Source of the DNA: Okeania sp. SIO3B5
GTDB taxonomy: Bacteria; Cyanobacteriota; Cyanobacteriia; Cyanobacteriales; Microcoleaceae
Assembly (NCBI RefSeq): GCF_010692555.1
Contig: NZ_JAAHHG010000026.1
Location: forward strand, 1 to 56,749
Length of the DNA: 56,749 nucleotides
Direction of reading: 5' to 3'
Shown one piece after another: positions 40,267-48,999 of the stretch. The notes beneath the pieces are model-generated. The model did not search any database and had not been told where the DNA came from. It worked only from the letters and a program-made list of their open reading frames with translations. Both the position numbers and the translations under genes were made by a program. The stretch's first letter is position 1. Every line of letters begins with the position of its first letter.

Positions 40267-42993
40267 ATGAGTCAAACAGTAATTATTCCTCTAGGGAAGG
40301 GTGATTTGAAAACGGGTTTTACCAATATGAAACCCATTTTAAGCGACGATCGTCAAAAACTACCACAGGATTTTGGTATCACTTCCTTGCCTGCTGCACC
40401 TAATATTCTTGAAAAAATCCAAAAATTCAAAACTATTCACGAAGAGCTTTTGAGAGGCCGTTCCAGTTCTTCAGTTTTTGATAATAAAGACTACAGTAAG
40501 CAAGGCGTTCAAGATTTAATCGATAGACTTAAAAAAGACACTTCTGAATGGCTAGAAAATGATTCCTTTAAAGAAATAATAGATAAATTAAAAGTCGTTT
40601 TGAACTTCAATAAAGAGACTATATTCATGTTGGAATTTACTAACTATGAAGAACTCGGACGCATACCGTGGGAAACGTGGAAATTGATTGAGCAATATCC
40701 AAAGGCAGGAATAGCGTTAACTAAACCTCAAAATCAACCTGTACAAAAAGTATATAGAAAAAAAATTAGAATTCTCGCTATTTTAAGCGATGCTCAAGAT
40801 ATTGATAACGAAGAGGAGAAAAAAATATTAGATTCATTACCTAAAAATGAAGTAGAAACTATATATGCATCCAGCTTATCCCGTGAAAAGTTGACTGACT
40901 TATTGTGGGATCAGGGTGGTTGGGATATTTTATTGTTCTCTGGACATAGTGAAACTGAAGGCGAGCAAGGACGTATTTACATCAATAACGACGAAAAAGA
41001 TAATAGTCTGACGATAGGAGAACTTAAGGAGGCAGTAAAAAAAGCAATTGAGAGGGGTTTACAGTTGGCAATTTTTAATTCTTGTAATGGACTGGGATTG
41101 GCAAGTAGTCTGGCAGAACTAAATATTCCAGCAGTTATTGTGATGAAGGAAAAGGTTGATAATGTAGTTGCTCAAAAATTTTTCTGTACGTTGTTACCAA
41201 GTTTCAGAGAAATAGATAATCTACCTTTAGCAGTAAAAGAAGCGAAAAAACAGTTAGAAGGTTTGGAAGGTAAATATCTAGGTGCTTCTTTGTTGCCAGT
41301 GCTTTCTGTAAATAAAAATGTGGGGATATTAAGGTGGAGTCAACTCCAGCCAATCACACAAGTAGAAAATATTAAAAAAATCCGTTCCTTATTGGAACTA
41401 TGGGAAAAACCAATAGTTCCTGATTGGAAAAAGATCATTGATGAATTCCGCTCTCTAAACTCCCCAAAAAATCAAAAAAAACCCGCTTTCTTATTGTGTA
41501 GTTTGTTCCTAGTCGAACCAAACGATCTGCATGGTAATAGCTATGTCTCCCAAAAACTAGCTCAAGCTTCATCAATAGTAGCCCCTTTCGTAAATGTGAT
41601 TAATGTGTTCAGCACCTTATTTTTACTCCTAATTGTTAAAAGCCCAGGTTTCATAATGTCCTGGTCTTTGGCCTTATTATTTCAAGTAATTATTATCAAA
41701 CTTGTCAACATTTACGCTGAAGGTGCTACCGCCAAACAATCCTTTTGGGGGAGAATTAACATTAGCACCGTTGGTTTGATCTTGTTGAACGTATTTCGAT
41801 TATCTGCATTTGGAGTAGGCATTGAACTATTTTCCAACCAGCCAGGTTTGAAGGAAAAATTAGCCGAAGATATAGTTCAAGAGTATGTTTTTGAACCTCG
41901 GGAAAAAGAGCTAAAACAGCAAAAGGAGCCTGCTATTGAAGCCCGTCAAGAATGTAAAGGATTGCAGCAGCAAGTAGATCGACTACCTTCTAATAATCCA
42001 GATTATCCTGAAAGGGATAAACTTTTCCAGGAAACTCATGGGTTATGGGAAGATTACGCTAACCAAAACAGCTCTAAATCCTATGAAAAAGATCCGATAT
42101 CGGAATGGCCAGCCTGCCCCAAGGCTAACCGTTTAGAAGCAAACTACGATCGCGTTCTTAAAGCAGTAGAGGAAAAACGAACAGAGGTGAAAAACTACGG
42201 TAGCGTTCTCGCTTACATCAAAGATGTCAAACCTAAATTGTATGAAAATTCGTTTAATGAAGTTGGAGAAATTCGATATGATATGAGAGCTACATTAGTC
42301 GCCTCAAACTTATTTATAGAAAAACTATTTAGCTTTCAGTCGCCTGAACTTAGACTATTTTGTTCCATACTAATAATTACTTCAATTCTTCCCTTTATTC
42401 CACGTTATAACGAAGATGTTCAAATGTCACACAGTAAAGCAGTAAATCAAGCAAAACGAGACTTCATTGAAGAAATAAGAAACAAATTGTATCAAAACCA
42501 AAACCAACTAAGTCCTGAAGACTATAGCCTATGTCAACAAATTCTTGGCGAGCTAAAAGAGACTGGACGCTGTGACTACCAACCATTTGTTGATTATGTG
42601 AAATACGCAAGAAAAATGGAAAAGACTCGATACTTACTAGAGGATTTAGAAAAACTTGAAATTGCTTTAGAAAAGATAATAAATCGTTGGGAACAGTTAA
42701 AAAACAGCAGCATTTATCCAGAAACTGCCAGTCCCCAAGACATTATTATTACTGACTACTGGAATGATATTAAAGACCTAATATCGCGTTATTTGCCTAA
42801 CGATAAGCAGGCTCAAGGCTTAATTGAAGAAGTGAAAGTGGCATCTGCAGCTAACCAGAAATTTGGCTTATCCCCAGTGGCAATCCGTCGATCGCTCTAT
42901 TCAGAGGTGGTATTGTCTGCCAGCGATACGTTAAGCGATCGCCTGTGTCATGCCATCGAGAAAAAGTACAATTCCACCATCAGACATGACTAA
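40267..42993 (+). CDS. CHAT protease fused to a membrane coiled-coil module
   Basis: A 908-residue two-part protein. The N-terminal ~360 residues are a CHAT cysteine protease: EELGRIPWETWKL, LLFSGHSE with catalytic His227 and IFNSCNGLG with catalytic Cys273. The C-terminal part (~410-905) starts with SLFLVEPNDLHGNSYVSQKL and two or three hydrophobic segments (~435-455, ~462-480, ~500-515). A charged coiled coil with a DPISEWPACPKANRLEAN motif follows, then another hydrophobic segment (~695-712) and a helical cytoplasmic tail. That whole part is paralogous to the 559-residue gene downstream. The fusion suggests a protease tethered to the membrane and controlled by the module. ATG preceded by GGGAG. 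Confidence 0.87.
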   Translation: MSQTVIIPLGKGDLKTGFTNMKPILSDDRQKLPQDFGITSLPAAPNILEKIQKFKTIHEELLRGRSSSSVFDNKDYSKQGVQDLIDRLKKDTSEWLENDSFKEIIDKLKVVLNFNKETIFMLEFTNYEELGRIPWETWKLIEQYPKAGIALTKPQNQPVQKVYRKKIRILAILSDAQDIDNEEEKKILDSLPKNEVETIYASSLSREKLTDLLWDQGGWDILLFSGHSETEGEQGRIYINNDEKDNSLTIGELKEAVKKAIERGLQLAIFNSCNGLGLASSLAELNIPAVIVMKEKVDNVVAQKFFCTLLPSFREIDNLPLAVKEAKKQLEGLEGKYLGASLLPVLSVNKNVGILRWSQLQPITQVENIKKIRSLLELWEKPIVPDWKKIIDEFRSLNSPKNQKKPAFLLCSLFLVEPNDLHGNSYVSQKLAQASSIVAPFVNVINVFSTLFLLLIVKSPGFIMSWSLALLFQVIIIKLVNIYAEGATAKQSFWGRINISTVGLILLNVFRLSAFGVGIELFSNQPGLKEKLAEDIVQEYVFEPREKELKQQKEPAIEARQECKGLQQQVDRLPSNNPDYPERDKLFQETHGLWEDYANQNSSKSYEKDPISEWPACPKANRLEANYDRVLKAVEEKRTEVKNYGSVLAYIKDVKPKLYENSFNEVGEIRYDMRATLVASNLFIEKLFSFQSPELRLFCSILIITSILPFIPRYNEDVQMSHSKAVNQAKRDFIEEIRNKLYQNQNQLSPEDYSLCQQILGELKETGRCDYQPFVDYVKYARKMEKTRYLLEDLEKLEIALEKIINRWEQLKNSSIYPETASPQDIIITDYWNDIKDLISRYLPNDKQAQGLIEEVKVASAANQKFGLSPVAIRRSLYSEVVLSASDTLSDRLCHAIEKKYNSTIRHD

Positions 42994-42995
42994 TT

Positions 42996-43211
42996 ATGAC
43001 CTACAAATTACTAATAAATCTCGAATCTAAATTAAATCAAGAGGCAACAAAAATGATTCCAATAAGGAAACACCAAAAGGGAAACTTTTTTGAGAATTTA
43101 ATTACAAGTTTCTATAAACTATTTAGCATAGAAACCCTCAATAAGCTCAATAAGAATTTTTTCTTAACAACTTTTGCAACAAATCTAGATTTTCTACCAA
43201 TAGATAAGTAG
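42996..43211 (+). CDS. Truncated copy of the pentapeptide gene's N-terminus
   Basis: The 71-codon frame starts 2 nt after the CHAT gene stop. Its beginning (LESKLNQEATKMIPIRKHQK, NFFENLITSFYKLFSIETL) is clearly related to that of the pentapeptide protein at 45125 (LEDKSNQEVTKIVPMQQQKQ, NFLENLITKFYNLFGIQTL). The spacing TAATTATG is the same in both places. The pentapeptide repeats are absent, so this is the cut-down partner left by tandem duplication. It may still make a short peptide. Confidence 0.6.
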   Translation: MTYKLLINLESKLNQEATKMIPIRKHQKGNFFENLITSFYKLFSIETLNKLNKNFFLTTFATNLDFLPIDK

Positions 43212-43442
43212 GAAGTTGAAGCTTCTAGCAACTCAATAGGAGATTGCCAAGGTAGGAGATAAGAGTGAACCCAAAATTTACAGCATATTCCAAGTATATG
43301 AAGTACAGATATTAATCATTAAATCTTACCAGTGGAAGCATCTTGCTCGCATGGGTGTACCTCATCAAACTGGAACCCGCTGTAACTCAAACCCCATCCT
43401 CCGTCATAACGACAACAAAAAATCAAACCACTAATAAAACCT

Positions 43443-45122
43443 ATGAAGCTACCAGAAAAACCCAAAATTCCCGACTCCAAAGATACCATCTTCTGGCTGA
43501 AATTCCAAAGCCAAATAGTTAATCAGAAAAACTCCCGTGAAAACATTCCTCCAGAAAGGTACGAAAAGATAGCCGTTTTATTATGGTTGTGGCTAGTAAA
43601 TTTGATGTGTGTAGATCCGAAAGAATTGCACGGTACTAGCTATGTGTCCAAAGAATTAGATAAAGCCACTTTAGTCACGGCTTCCGTTACCACCATCGCT
43701 AACTGGTGGAACGCATTTACAACTTTACCCTTCTTACTTTTTATGTTTGAGAGCATGGGAATATTTAGCTTTCCGGCTGCCATGTTATCTAATGTAGTCT
43801 TAATTAAACTCGGTAACTCTCTAGCTACGGGTGTGGCATCTCATCAACCAGGAAGTTCGGGTTTTGCTCTAATTGGTACTGGCGGTTTCATTACCCTTAA
43901 CATAGTGCTAACTTTTATATCTGGAGTAGGTTCGGAACTACTATTAAATCAACCTGGTTTGAGTCGTAAACTGGGAGAAGACTTAGCTCAAGAATCTGTT
44001 TTTCAACCCTTGGAGAACGAAATTTCAGTCATTCAGCAAAACGCAACCAAAATTCGCCAAGAGTGTACAACTTTGCAACGGAAACTAGAGGCACTCACGC
44101 CAAACGATCCAAAAAGGGATGAACTACACTTGGCTGCCTATGGTTTATATGCAGATAGGATAAATCAAGGTGGGTACAAGTCTTATGAAAACGATCCCAT
44201 CGAACAATGGCCTGCTTGTCCAAAAGCTAACGCTCTAGAAGCAGCAAGCGATCGCCAGCTCAAAGTAGCTCAGGACAAATACCAGGAAAAATTGACAGAA
44301 GTGAAAAATTATGGTAGCGATTTAGCCTATCTCAAAAATAATGAACCTGAAATTTATGAAAGTAGCTTCAACGAAGCAGGAAACATTAGTTCCGGGACTG
44401 AAGTAACACGAGTAGCAGCGATTTTATTTGTCCAGAAACTTTTGAATAGGCAGTGGGTAGACCTTGGACAGAGTTTGTTTGTGATGACTATATCTGTCAT
44501 TACCTCAACTATAGCTATTTTTATGGCTATTTCTTACTCTAGACGAGAAGATGTACAAATGTCGAAAAGTGAAGCAGTAATTAAAGCCAGAGAAGTCTTC
44601 ATTAATGAAACTATTTTTGATTTGAGTAAAAATCAAGTTAGTCCTGAAGATGAGCGCTTATTTGCACTATTTGTTAAGGATTTAAAAGAGACCGGACATT
44701 GTGACTATCCACCATTTTTCGAGTATGTGAAACACGCAAGAGAAATGGAAAAAACTCGATATTTACAAGGAGATGTAGAAATAATTGAAAAGGCTTTAGA
44801 ACAAGTGAAAAATGGTTATCATAAGCTTATAAATAGTAATAGCGAGCCAGAAATTGTAGCAGGGCAGAATTTAATCAATCAAGGTTGTGATTCTATTACA
44901 GCTTTAGCCTCCCGTTACTACCCGAAAAGTGACCGGGTTAAGGAACTAATTAAAACTGTTGAATATGTTCAAGCTTACCTACAATATCCACGTCTAAATT
45001 TACCATTAACTAGCCGTACAGTTGGTTATCTTGAGGAGTTATTAACTGCCAGCATTAGTTTAGTAGAAAGAATGGATCAAACTATGCGCAAAAACTATGA
45101 TTATACCATCAAAAATATTTAA
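43443..45122 (+). CDS. Membrane coiled-coil protein, CHAT-less paralogue
   Basis: A 559-residue protein that matches the C-terminal half of the CHAT protein along its full length: VDPKELHGTSYVSKELD, hydrophobic segments at ~95-120, ~128-145 and ~155-175, the coiled region with SYENDPIEQWPACPKANALEA, NYGSDLAYLKNNEPEIYESSFNE, another hydrophobic pair at ~345-370, REDVQMSKSEAV and KETGHCDYPPFFEYVKHAREMEKTRYL. It has no CHAT domain and no enzyme motif. It probably forms a membrane assembly with the fused paralogue. Family unknown to me. ATG start; the 231-bp gap upstream holds a GGAAGCATCTTGCTC hairpin-like word. Confidence 0.8.
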   Translation: MKLPEKPKIPDSKDTIFWLKFQSQIVNQKNSRENIPPERYEKIAVLLWLWLVNLMCVDPKELHGTSYVSKELDKATLVTASVTTIANWWNAFTTLPFLLFMFESMGIFSFPAAMLSNVVLIKLGNSLATGVASHQPGSSGFALIGTGGFITLNIVLTFISGVGSELLLNQPGLSRKLGEDLAQESVFQPLENEISVIQQNATKIRQECTTLQRKLEALTPNDPKRDELHLAAYGLYADRINQGGYKSYENDPIEQWPACPKANALEAASDRQLKVAQDKYQEKLTEVKNYGSDLAYLKNNEPEIYESSFNEAGNISSGTEVTRVAAILFVQKLLNRQWVDLGQSLFVMTISVITSTIAIFMAISYSRREDVQMSKSEAVIKAREVFINETIFDLSKNQVSPEDERLFALFVKDLKETGHCDYPPFFEYVKHAREMEKTRYLQGDVEIIEKALEQVKNGYHKLINSNSEPEIVAGQNLINQGCDSITALASRYYPKSDRVKELIKTVEYVQAYLQYPRLNLPLTSRTVGYLEELLTASISLVERMDQTMRKNYDYTIKNI

Positions 45123-45124
45123 TT

Positions 45125-45742
45125 ATGGCTAACAAATCACCAAAAAATCTCGAAGATAAATCTAATCAGGAGGTAACAAAAATAGTTCCAATGCAACAAC
45201 AAAAGCAAAATTTTCTTGAGAATTTAATTACAAAGTTCTATAACCTATTTGGCATACAAACTCTATACAACGAAGAGTTTCATTCAGAGCTAAATAGAGG
45301 TAGAAAAGACTTTCGGAGAACTCGATTAATTAAGCCCGATCTAGTAGGATTAAATTTAGATGGGATTAATCTAAGCGGAGTTAATTTAAACAGAGCAAAT
45401 CTTAGCGGAGCTTCATTACAAAAAGCACAATTACATAAAACTAAAATGGTAGGAGCTAACTTAGACTCAACTAATCTTAAAGGAGCTAATCTCAGCCGAG
45501 CTAACTTAGGAGATGCTCAATTATCGTGGGCAGATTTAAGAAATATAAATCTGAGCAATACTATACTTAATAATGCTAATTTAACAGGTGCAGATTTAGA
45601 TCAATCCCAATCAATTTTAGATGCAGAAAAATGGTTTACGAAATTTGAGCATACCCGATTACCTGAAGGTGTATTTTTAGTGTGGTATATTCAAATTTTT
45701 GCTTTTCGTTTACATCTTATGAAAAAACGTGAAAAAAAGTAA
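45125..45742 (+). CDS. Pentapeptide-repeat protein
   Basis: A 205-residue protein. Residues ~1-60 are a helical head shared with the truncated ORF at 42996. Residues ~65-165 are about 18-20 pentapeptides of type A(N/D)LxX (LDGINLSGVNLNRANLSGAS and onwards), which fold into a right-handed quadrilateral beta-helix. The C-terminus ends in an amphipathic helix and KKREKK. It starts 2 nt after the membrane protein stop, so translation is coupled. Pentapeptide repeats act as rigid scaffolds or interaction rods; a specific role here is unknown. Confidence 0.85.
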   Translation: MANKSPKNLEDKSNQEVTKIVPMQQQKQNFLENLITKFYNLFGIQTLYNEEFHSELNRGRKDFRRTRLIKPDLVGLNLDGINLSGVNLNRANLSGASLQKAQLHKTKMVGANLDSTNLKGANLSRANLGDAQLSWADLRNINLSNTILNNANLTGADLDQSQSILDAEKWFTKFEHTRLPEGVFLVWYIQIFAFRLHLMKKREKK

Positions 45743-45830
45743 AAAAACGTTTGTAATCTAAATTTTGCACTTCAGAATATTGATTAGTGTAGTAATACAG
45801 TGCTTCCTGTTGTTATAAGGTACACTTATC

Positions 45831-45847
45831 GCGGGCAAGATGCCCGC
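45831..45847. repeat. GCGGGCA hairpin
   Basis: A perfect hairpin, GCGGGCA-AGA-TGCCCGC, is the reverse complement of the one at 11001-11017 and lies in the gap where the CHAT cluster and the minus-strand Uma2 gene converge. It may stop transcription from one or both sides. Confidence 0.6.
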
Positions 45848-45911
45848 ACTACAATGATTTTACTATTCAAGCTTGTACATCATTTGTCCGAAATATGCTG
45901 TTACCTACTTC

Positions 45912-46454
45912 CTATTTCAATAACTTTTCTACTAATATTTCAATATCGGGAAAAACAAGTGTAAAAATAATTCCTTGACTGTAGTTTTTTTGAACTTGAT
46001 AATCATCCTTTGATGGTTCTTGAAATACGATAAGTTGTTCATTTACTACATCCACAACCCAATATTCTAAAATGCCAGCACGGGCATAAACAAATCGTTT
46101 TTTTTCTAAATCTTTTTCTAAAGTTGTATCAGAAACTTCTATTAACAAATAAATTTCTTCAGGATAGGGATGATGAGAATCATATAAATATGCTGGCATT
46201 TTAACAACAGCAATATCTGGTTCCGGTTCTGAATTAGGAAGAGTAACTGGATGTGCTTCGTAGATTTTTGCCAGACCTCGAAACTTTTCTCGCAAATATT
46301 CAGCAATAGAATCAGTTATTTTCCGATGCAAAGATTTTTCTGGCGACATTTCAATAATTTCTCCTTCTAATAATTCTACATGGCGATCGCTCAAAATACC
46401 CGCAGAAATCATTTGATGATAGTCTTGTATTGACCATTTAGCTAAAGTAATCAT
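45912..46454 (-). CDS. Uma2-family endonuclease-like protein
   Basis: A 180-residue Uma2 protein with the restriction-endonuclease-like (PD-(D/E)xK) fold. VELLEGEIIEMSP at the front, SEPEPDIAVVK (core Asp), and IYLLIEVSDTTLEKDLEKK (IEV motif with Lys) are visible, then YARAGILEYWVVDV. Uma2 proteins are very abundant in cyanobacteria and their biological role is unclear. Start ATG at 46454. A second, distantly related Uma2 gene follows upstream on the same strand, separated by 300 bp. Confidence 0.9.
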   Translation of the reverse strand: MITLAKWSIQDYHQMISAGILSDRHVELLEGEIIEMSPEKSLHRKITDSIAEYLREKFRGLAKIYEAHPVTLPNSEPEPDIAVVKMPAYLYDSHHPYPEEIYLLIEVSDTTLEKDLEKKRFVYARAGILEYWVVDVVNEQLIVFQEPSKDDYQVQKNYSQGIIFTLVFPDIEILVEKLLK

Positions 46455-46755
46455 GGTGTGTTTATGAATAATTTGAGATTGCTATTTAATATTTTACAAG
46501 ACTTATATCGTGTCCGGTAGCATTGGTGTAATAAGATAGTGAATCAGAATTCAGAATTCAGAATTCAGAATTCAGAATTCTGAATAAAGATAATTTTGGT
46601 ACTTATATTGGGTATGGTATCAAAACAAAATAATACGAATAAATAATATTAATTATTACTTACACAGAAACTGGGTTTATGTAGGAAATTGCCTGATTTG
46701 TAAAGCAATAATCATCAAAATAAATTCGGTTTCTTGTTTGAGTGCGACTACTGAA
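46455..46755. repeat. CAGAATT heptamer tract in the Uma2 spacer
   Basis: CAGAATT units repeat about five times at 46547-46583 and end in the complement GAATTCTGAA. Nothing else is recognised in this 300-bp spacer. Confidence 0.7.
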
Positions 46756-47355
46756 TTAATTTGATTCGGGAAAAATTACGTCTTGATAAATTGAGGAGAG
46801 CAAACATTGGAAATTAACACTGGTAAAGTGAACGTTTTGGTCTGTTTGATTAGTAGTTGGTTCTTCTGTTGAGTAACTCGTAAGTTCCCATTTTCCTTTG
46901 TCATTAAGGTGATAGCTTTCCACATTCATAGTTTCCGCTTCAATCAGAACATATTCTTTTAAGGTATCAATTCGACGATAATTCCTAAATTTTCTGCCTT
47001 GGTCGAAATTTGCTGTACCCGGAGACAATACCTCTATAATTAAACAAGGATGATAGACTATTTGCCTAGCACTTAGATCGCGATCGTCACAAGTAACCAT
47101 GACATCAGGATAATAAAAAGGACCTTTTTCAGAAATGCCTGCTTTGGCATCTGCCATGAAAACTTTACACCCCTTACCCCGGAGGTGATTTTTCAGTGCA
47201 GAAGCTAAGTTTAATGCAATTGAGTTATGTCCAAGACTTCCCCCAGTCATCGCATAGACTTTTCCATTAACATATTCATATTTGATGGGTTGTTGCTCTT
47301 CCCATTCAAGATATTCTTGGGAGGTCATCGGTTGGTTTTGTAGTTGGGCAATCAT
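46756..47355 (-). CDS. Uma2-family endonuclease-like protein
   Basis: A 199-residue Uma2 protein of a different subgroup from the neighbour. Motifs: MTSQEYLEWEEQQPIKYEYVNGKVYAMTGG, FMADAKAGISEKGPFYYPDVMVTCD (core Asp), PCLIIEVLSPGTANFDQGRKFRNYRRIDTLKEYVLI (IEV and R/K positions). The fold matches PD-(D/E)xK nucleases; activity in vivo is unknown. ATG start at 47355 is divergent from the xisI gene, with a 40-bp shared promoter gap. Confidence 0.9.
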   Translation of the reverse strand: MIAQLQNQPMTSQEYLEWEEQQPIKYEYVNGKVYAMTGGSLGHNSIALNLASALKNHLRGKGCKVFMADAKAGISEKGPFYYPDVMVTCDDRDLSARQIVYHPCLIIEVLSPGTANFDQGRKFRNYRRIDTLKEYVLIEAETMNVESYHLNDKGKWELTSYSTEEPTTNQTDQNVHFTSVNFQCLLSSIYQDVIFPESN

Positions 47356-47395
47356 TGTCTCGATTATTTAATCCTATTGAAGAGGATATTGTAAC

Positions 47396-47734
47396 ATGGA
47401 AATAGAACAATATAGAAAACTAATTAAGTTGATTGTGGAAAAACATTCTGAGGGCAATAATGACAATGGAGAAATAGAAACTCAAATTGCTTTTGACTTA
47501 GAACGCGATCGCTATTTGATGTTTCATGTCGGATGGTGTGGAGAAAGACGAGTGTTTGGATGTGTTATTCATGTTGAGATTAGGTTGGGGAAATTTTGGA
47601 TTCAACGAGATGGAACTGAAGCAGGAATAGCTAATGAGTTAATTGCAGCAGGAGTGCCTAAGTCTGATGTCGTGCTAGGATACAGGTCCTCCTATATGCG
47701 TAAGTTTACAGGGTTGGCGACGGGGTTAATATGA
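47396..47734 (+). CDS. xisI: Orphan XisI-family protein
   Basis: 112 residues with the complete XisI pattern: MEIEQYRKLIKLIVEKH, FDLERDRYLMFHVGWCGERRVFGCVIHVEI, IQRDGTEAGIANELIAAGVPKSDVVLGYRSSYMRKFTG. No xisH lies beside it. The second half of this gene was duplicated almost exactly at 51285-51437 with its end at 52757-52795. The function is not established outside fdxN-element excision. Confidence 0.88.
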   Translation: MEIEQYRKLIKLIVEKHSEGNNDNGEIETQIAFDLERDRYLMFHVGWCGERRVFGCVIHVEIRLGKFWIQRDGTEAGIANELIAAGVPKSDVVLGYRSSYMRKFTGLATGLI

Positions 47735-47764
47735 AGCTAACCCAAGAGCGATTTTTAGTTAAAA

Positions 47765-47858
47765 TTAGGACTTACGCATAGCCAGCATATATAGTAGGGG
47801 TTAACTGCCGTTAACCCCTACAAATCCTGTATAGTTTCATCTTTTGCGTAAGTCCTAA
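47765..47858. mobile_element. 94-bp MITE with 14-bp terminal inverted repeats
   Basis: TTAGGACTTACGCA at 47765-47778 is mirrored by TGCGTAAGTCCTAA at 47845-47858. Inside, GTAGGGGTTAAC (47794-47805) pairs with GTTAACCCCTAC (47810-47821). There is no coding content. It is a non-autonomous element whose transposase would act from elsewhere. The ends are AT-flanked, consistent with a short TA-type target. Confidence 0.8.
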
Positions 47859-47864
47859 AAATAT

Positions 47865-48854
47865 TTAGTTTTGCATTAACAAATTAGCCATTGCTTTAGC
47901 CATCGGCATTTTTGTCAAATCTTCAATCCAATACCATTGGCCATTGGGGTTGCATTCTAAAAAGAAATATTCTCCTTCAGGAGTAAGAATCACATCAAAA
48001 GTTGAAAATGCCAAAGAATAATGACGGTTAAAAGCTAAAAGTTTCTGAGCTATATCTTCGGGCAAATCATAAACTGTGTGCTTAATTTGGTAACTGTCTA
48101 TTGCTCGCCAGTCGGACTGAGTTTTTTCAATTTCTTGAGAGTGAATGGCTGCGGTAAAGACTTCCTCACCAATAATTGTTACTCTTAATTCTATGGATTT
48201 ATCTATGTATTGTTGTAAAAATGTGGGGGCAAAATTTATTGTTTCTGCAAATTGGAGAAACTGCTCTTTATTAATTCGTTTAGCAAAACAGTGCCATGCT
48301 TCTGTTTTATTCACCACAAAACCAGAAAAATGGAATGTTTTAACCAGTAAATTCCAGTTGCAATGCTCCCCAAATTCTCTAGCAATTTCAGGGTTATTAG
48401 TAATTAAGGTTTTAGGAACTTTCAAACCTAATTTGGCTGCTAGTTCCAAGTTAGGCAGTTTTTGGCTAGCGTGTCTTAAGTTCCAAAAAGGATTAATCCA
48501 TCTCTTGTGGGAGTAAAGGTTGTAAAATGAGCGTAAAAACCAGCTATACTCTTCTTTAACAAAAGTCTGCGCGTGTTCTTCTGCAATGTTTTGATCTGGC
48601 TCAACTTCCTCTGGTTTTCGATACCAAATGGTGTCAAAACTGTCTGATGTTACTGTTTTGTCAGAGTCTTTAAAGTGGAACTTAAGCTTCCAGGGTTCTT
48701 GTTGACCTAACTTTTCCACAAAAAAATCAGAATTGTTTGCCATGTCTGCGGTGTTCATCCGAACTATGTCGCCCCCAATTTTTCTAAGCTCCATCGTCAC
48801 ATAATCTGCGTGAACATCAGATTTATCAGTAATTACTAAAATTGGTTTAATCAT
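47865..48854 (-). CDS. ATP-grasp ribosomal-peptide maturase (MvdC/MvdD-like)
   Basis: A 329-residue ATP-grasp ligase of the graspetide (microviridin-type) family, which makes ester or amide links between side chains of Ser/Thr/Lys and Asp/Glu in a precursor peptide. Seen: N-terminal ILVITDKSDVHADYVTMEL, IWYRKPEE, NPEIAREFGE, the QYIDKSIELRVTIIGEEVFTAAI strand pair, and FSTFDVILTPEGEYFFLECNPNGQWYWIE with the metal-binding Asp, Glu and Asn. Start ATG. A candidate precursor gene lies 145 bp upstream on the same strand, which makes a minimal two-gene biosynthetic locus. No transporter or protease is next to it. Confidence 0.9.
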   Translation of the reverse strand: MIKPILVITDKSDVHADYVTMELRKIGGDIVRMNTADMANNSDFFVEKLGQQEPWKLKFHFKDSDKTVTSDSFDTIWYRKPEEVEPDQNIAEEHAQTFVKEEYSWFLRSFYNLYSHKRWINPFWNLRHASQKLPNLELAAKLGLKVPKTLITNNPEIAREFGEHCNWNLLVKTFHFSGFVVNKTEAWHCFAKRINKEQFLQFAETINFAPTFLQQYIDKSIELRVTIIGEEVFTAAIHSQEIEKTQSDWRAIDSYQIKHTVYDLPEDIAQKLLAFNRHYSLAFSTFDVILTPEGEYFFLECNPNGQWYWIEDLTKMPMAKAMANLLMQN

Positions 48855-48999
48855 AAAATTTGCTGGTAATTAAATACCAAATTATTTTTTAATGGATAGA
48901 CGGAAAATAACCTCTCCATAAATTAAAGCTAAATCCCCAATCTAACAAAGGTTTTAAGCTCATTTGTGGAGAGGTACAATTTAAAGGGTAAATACAAAT

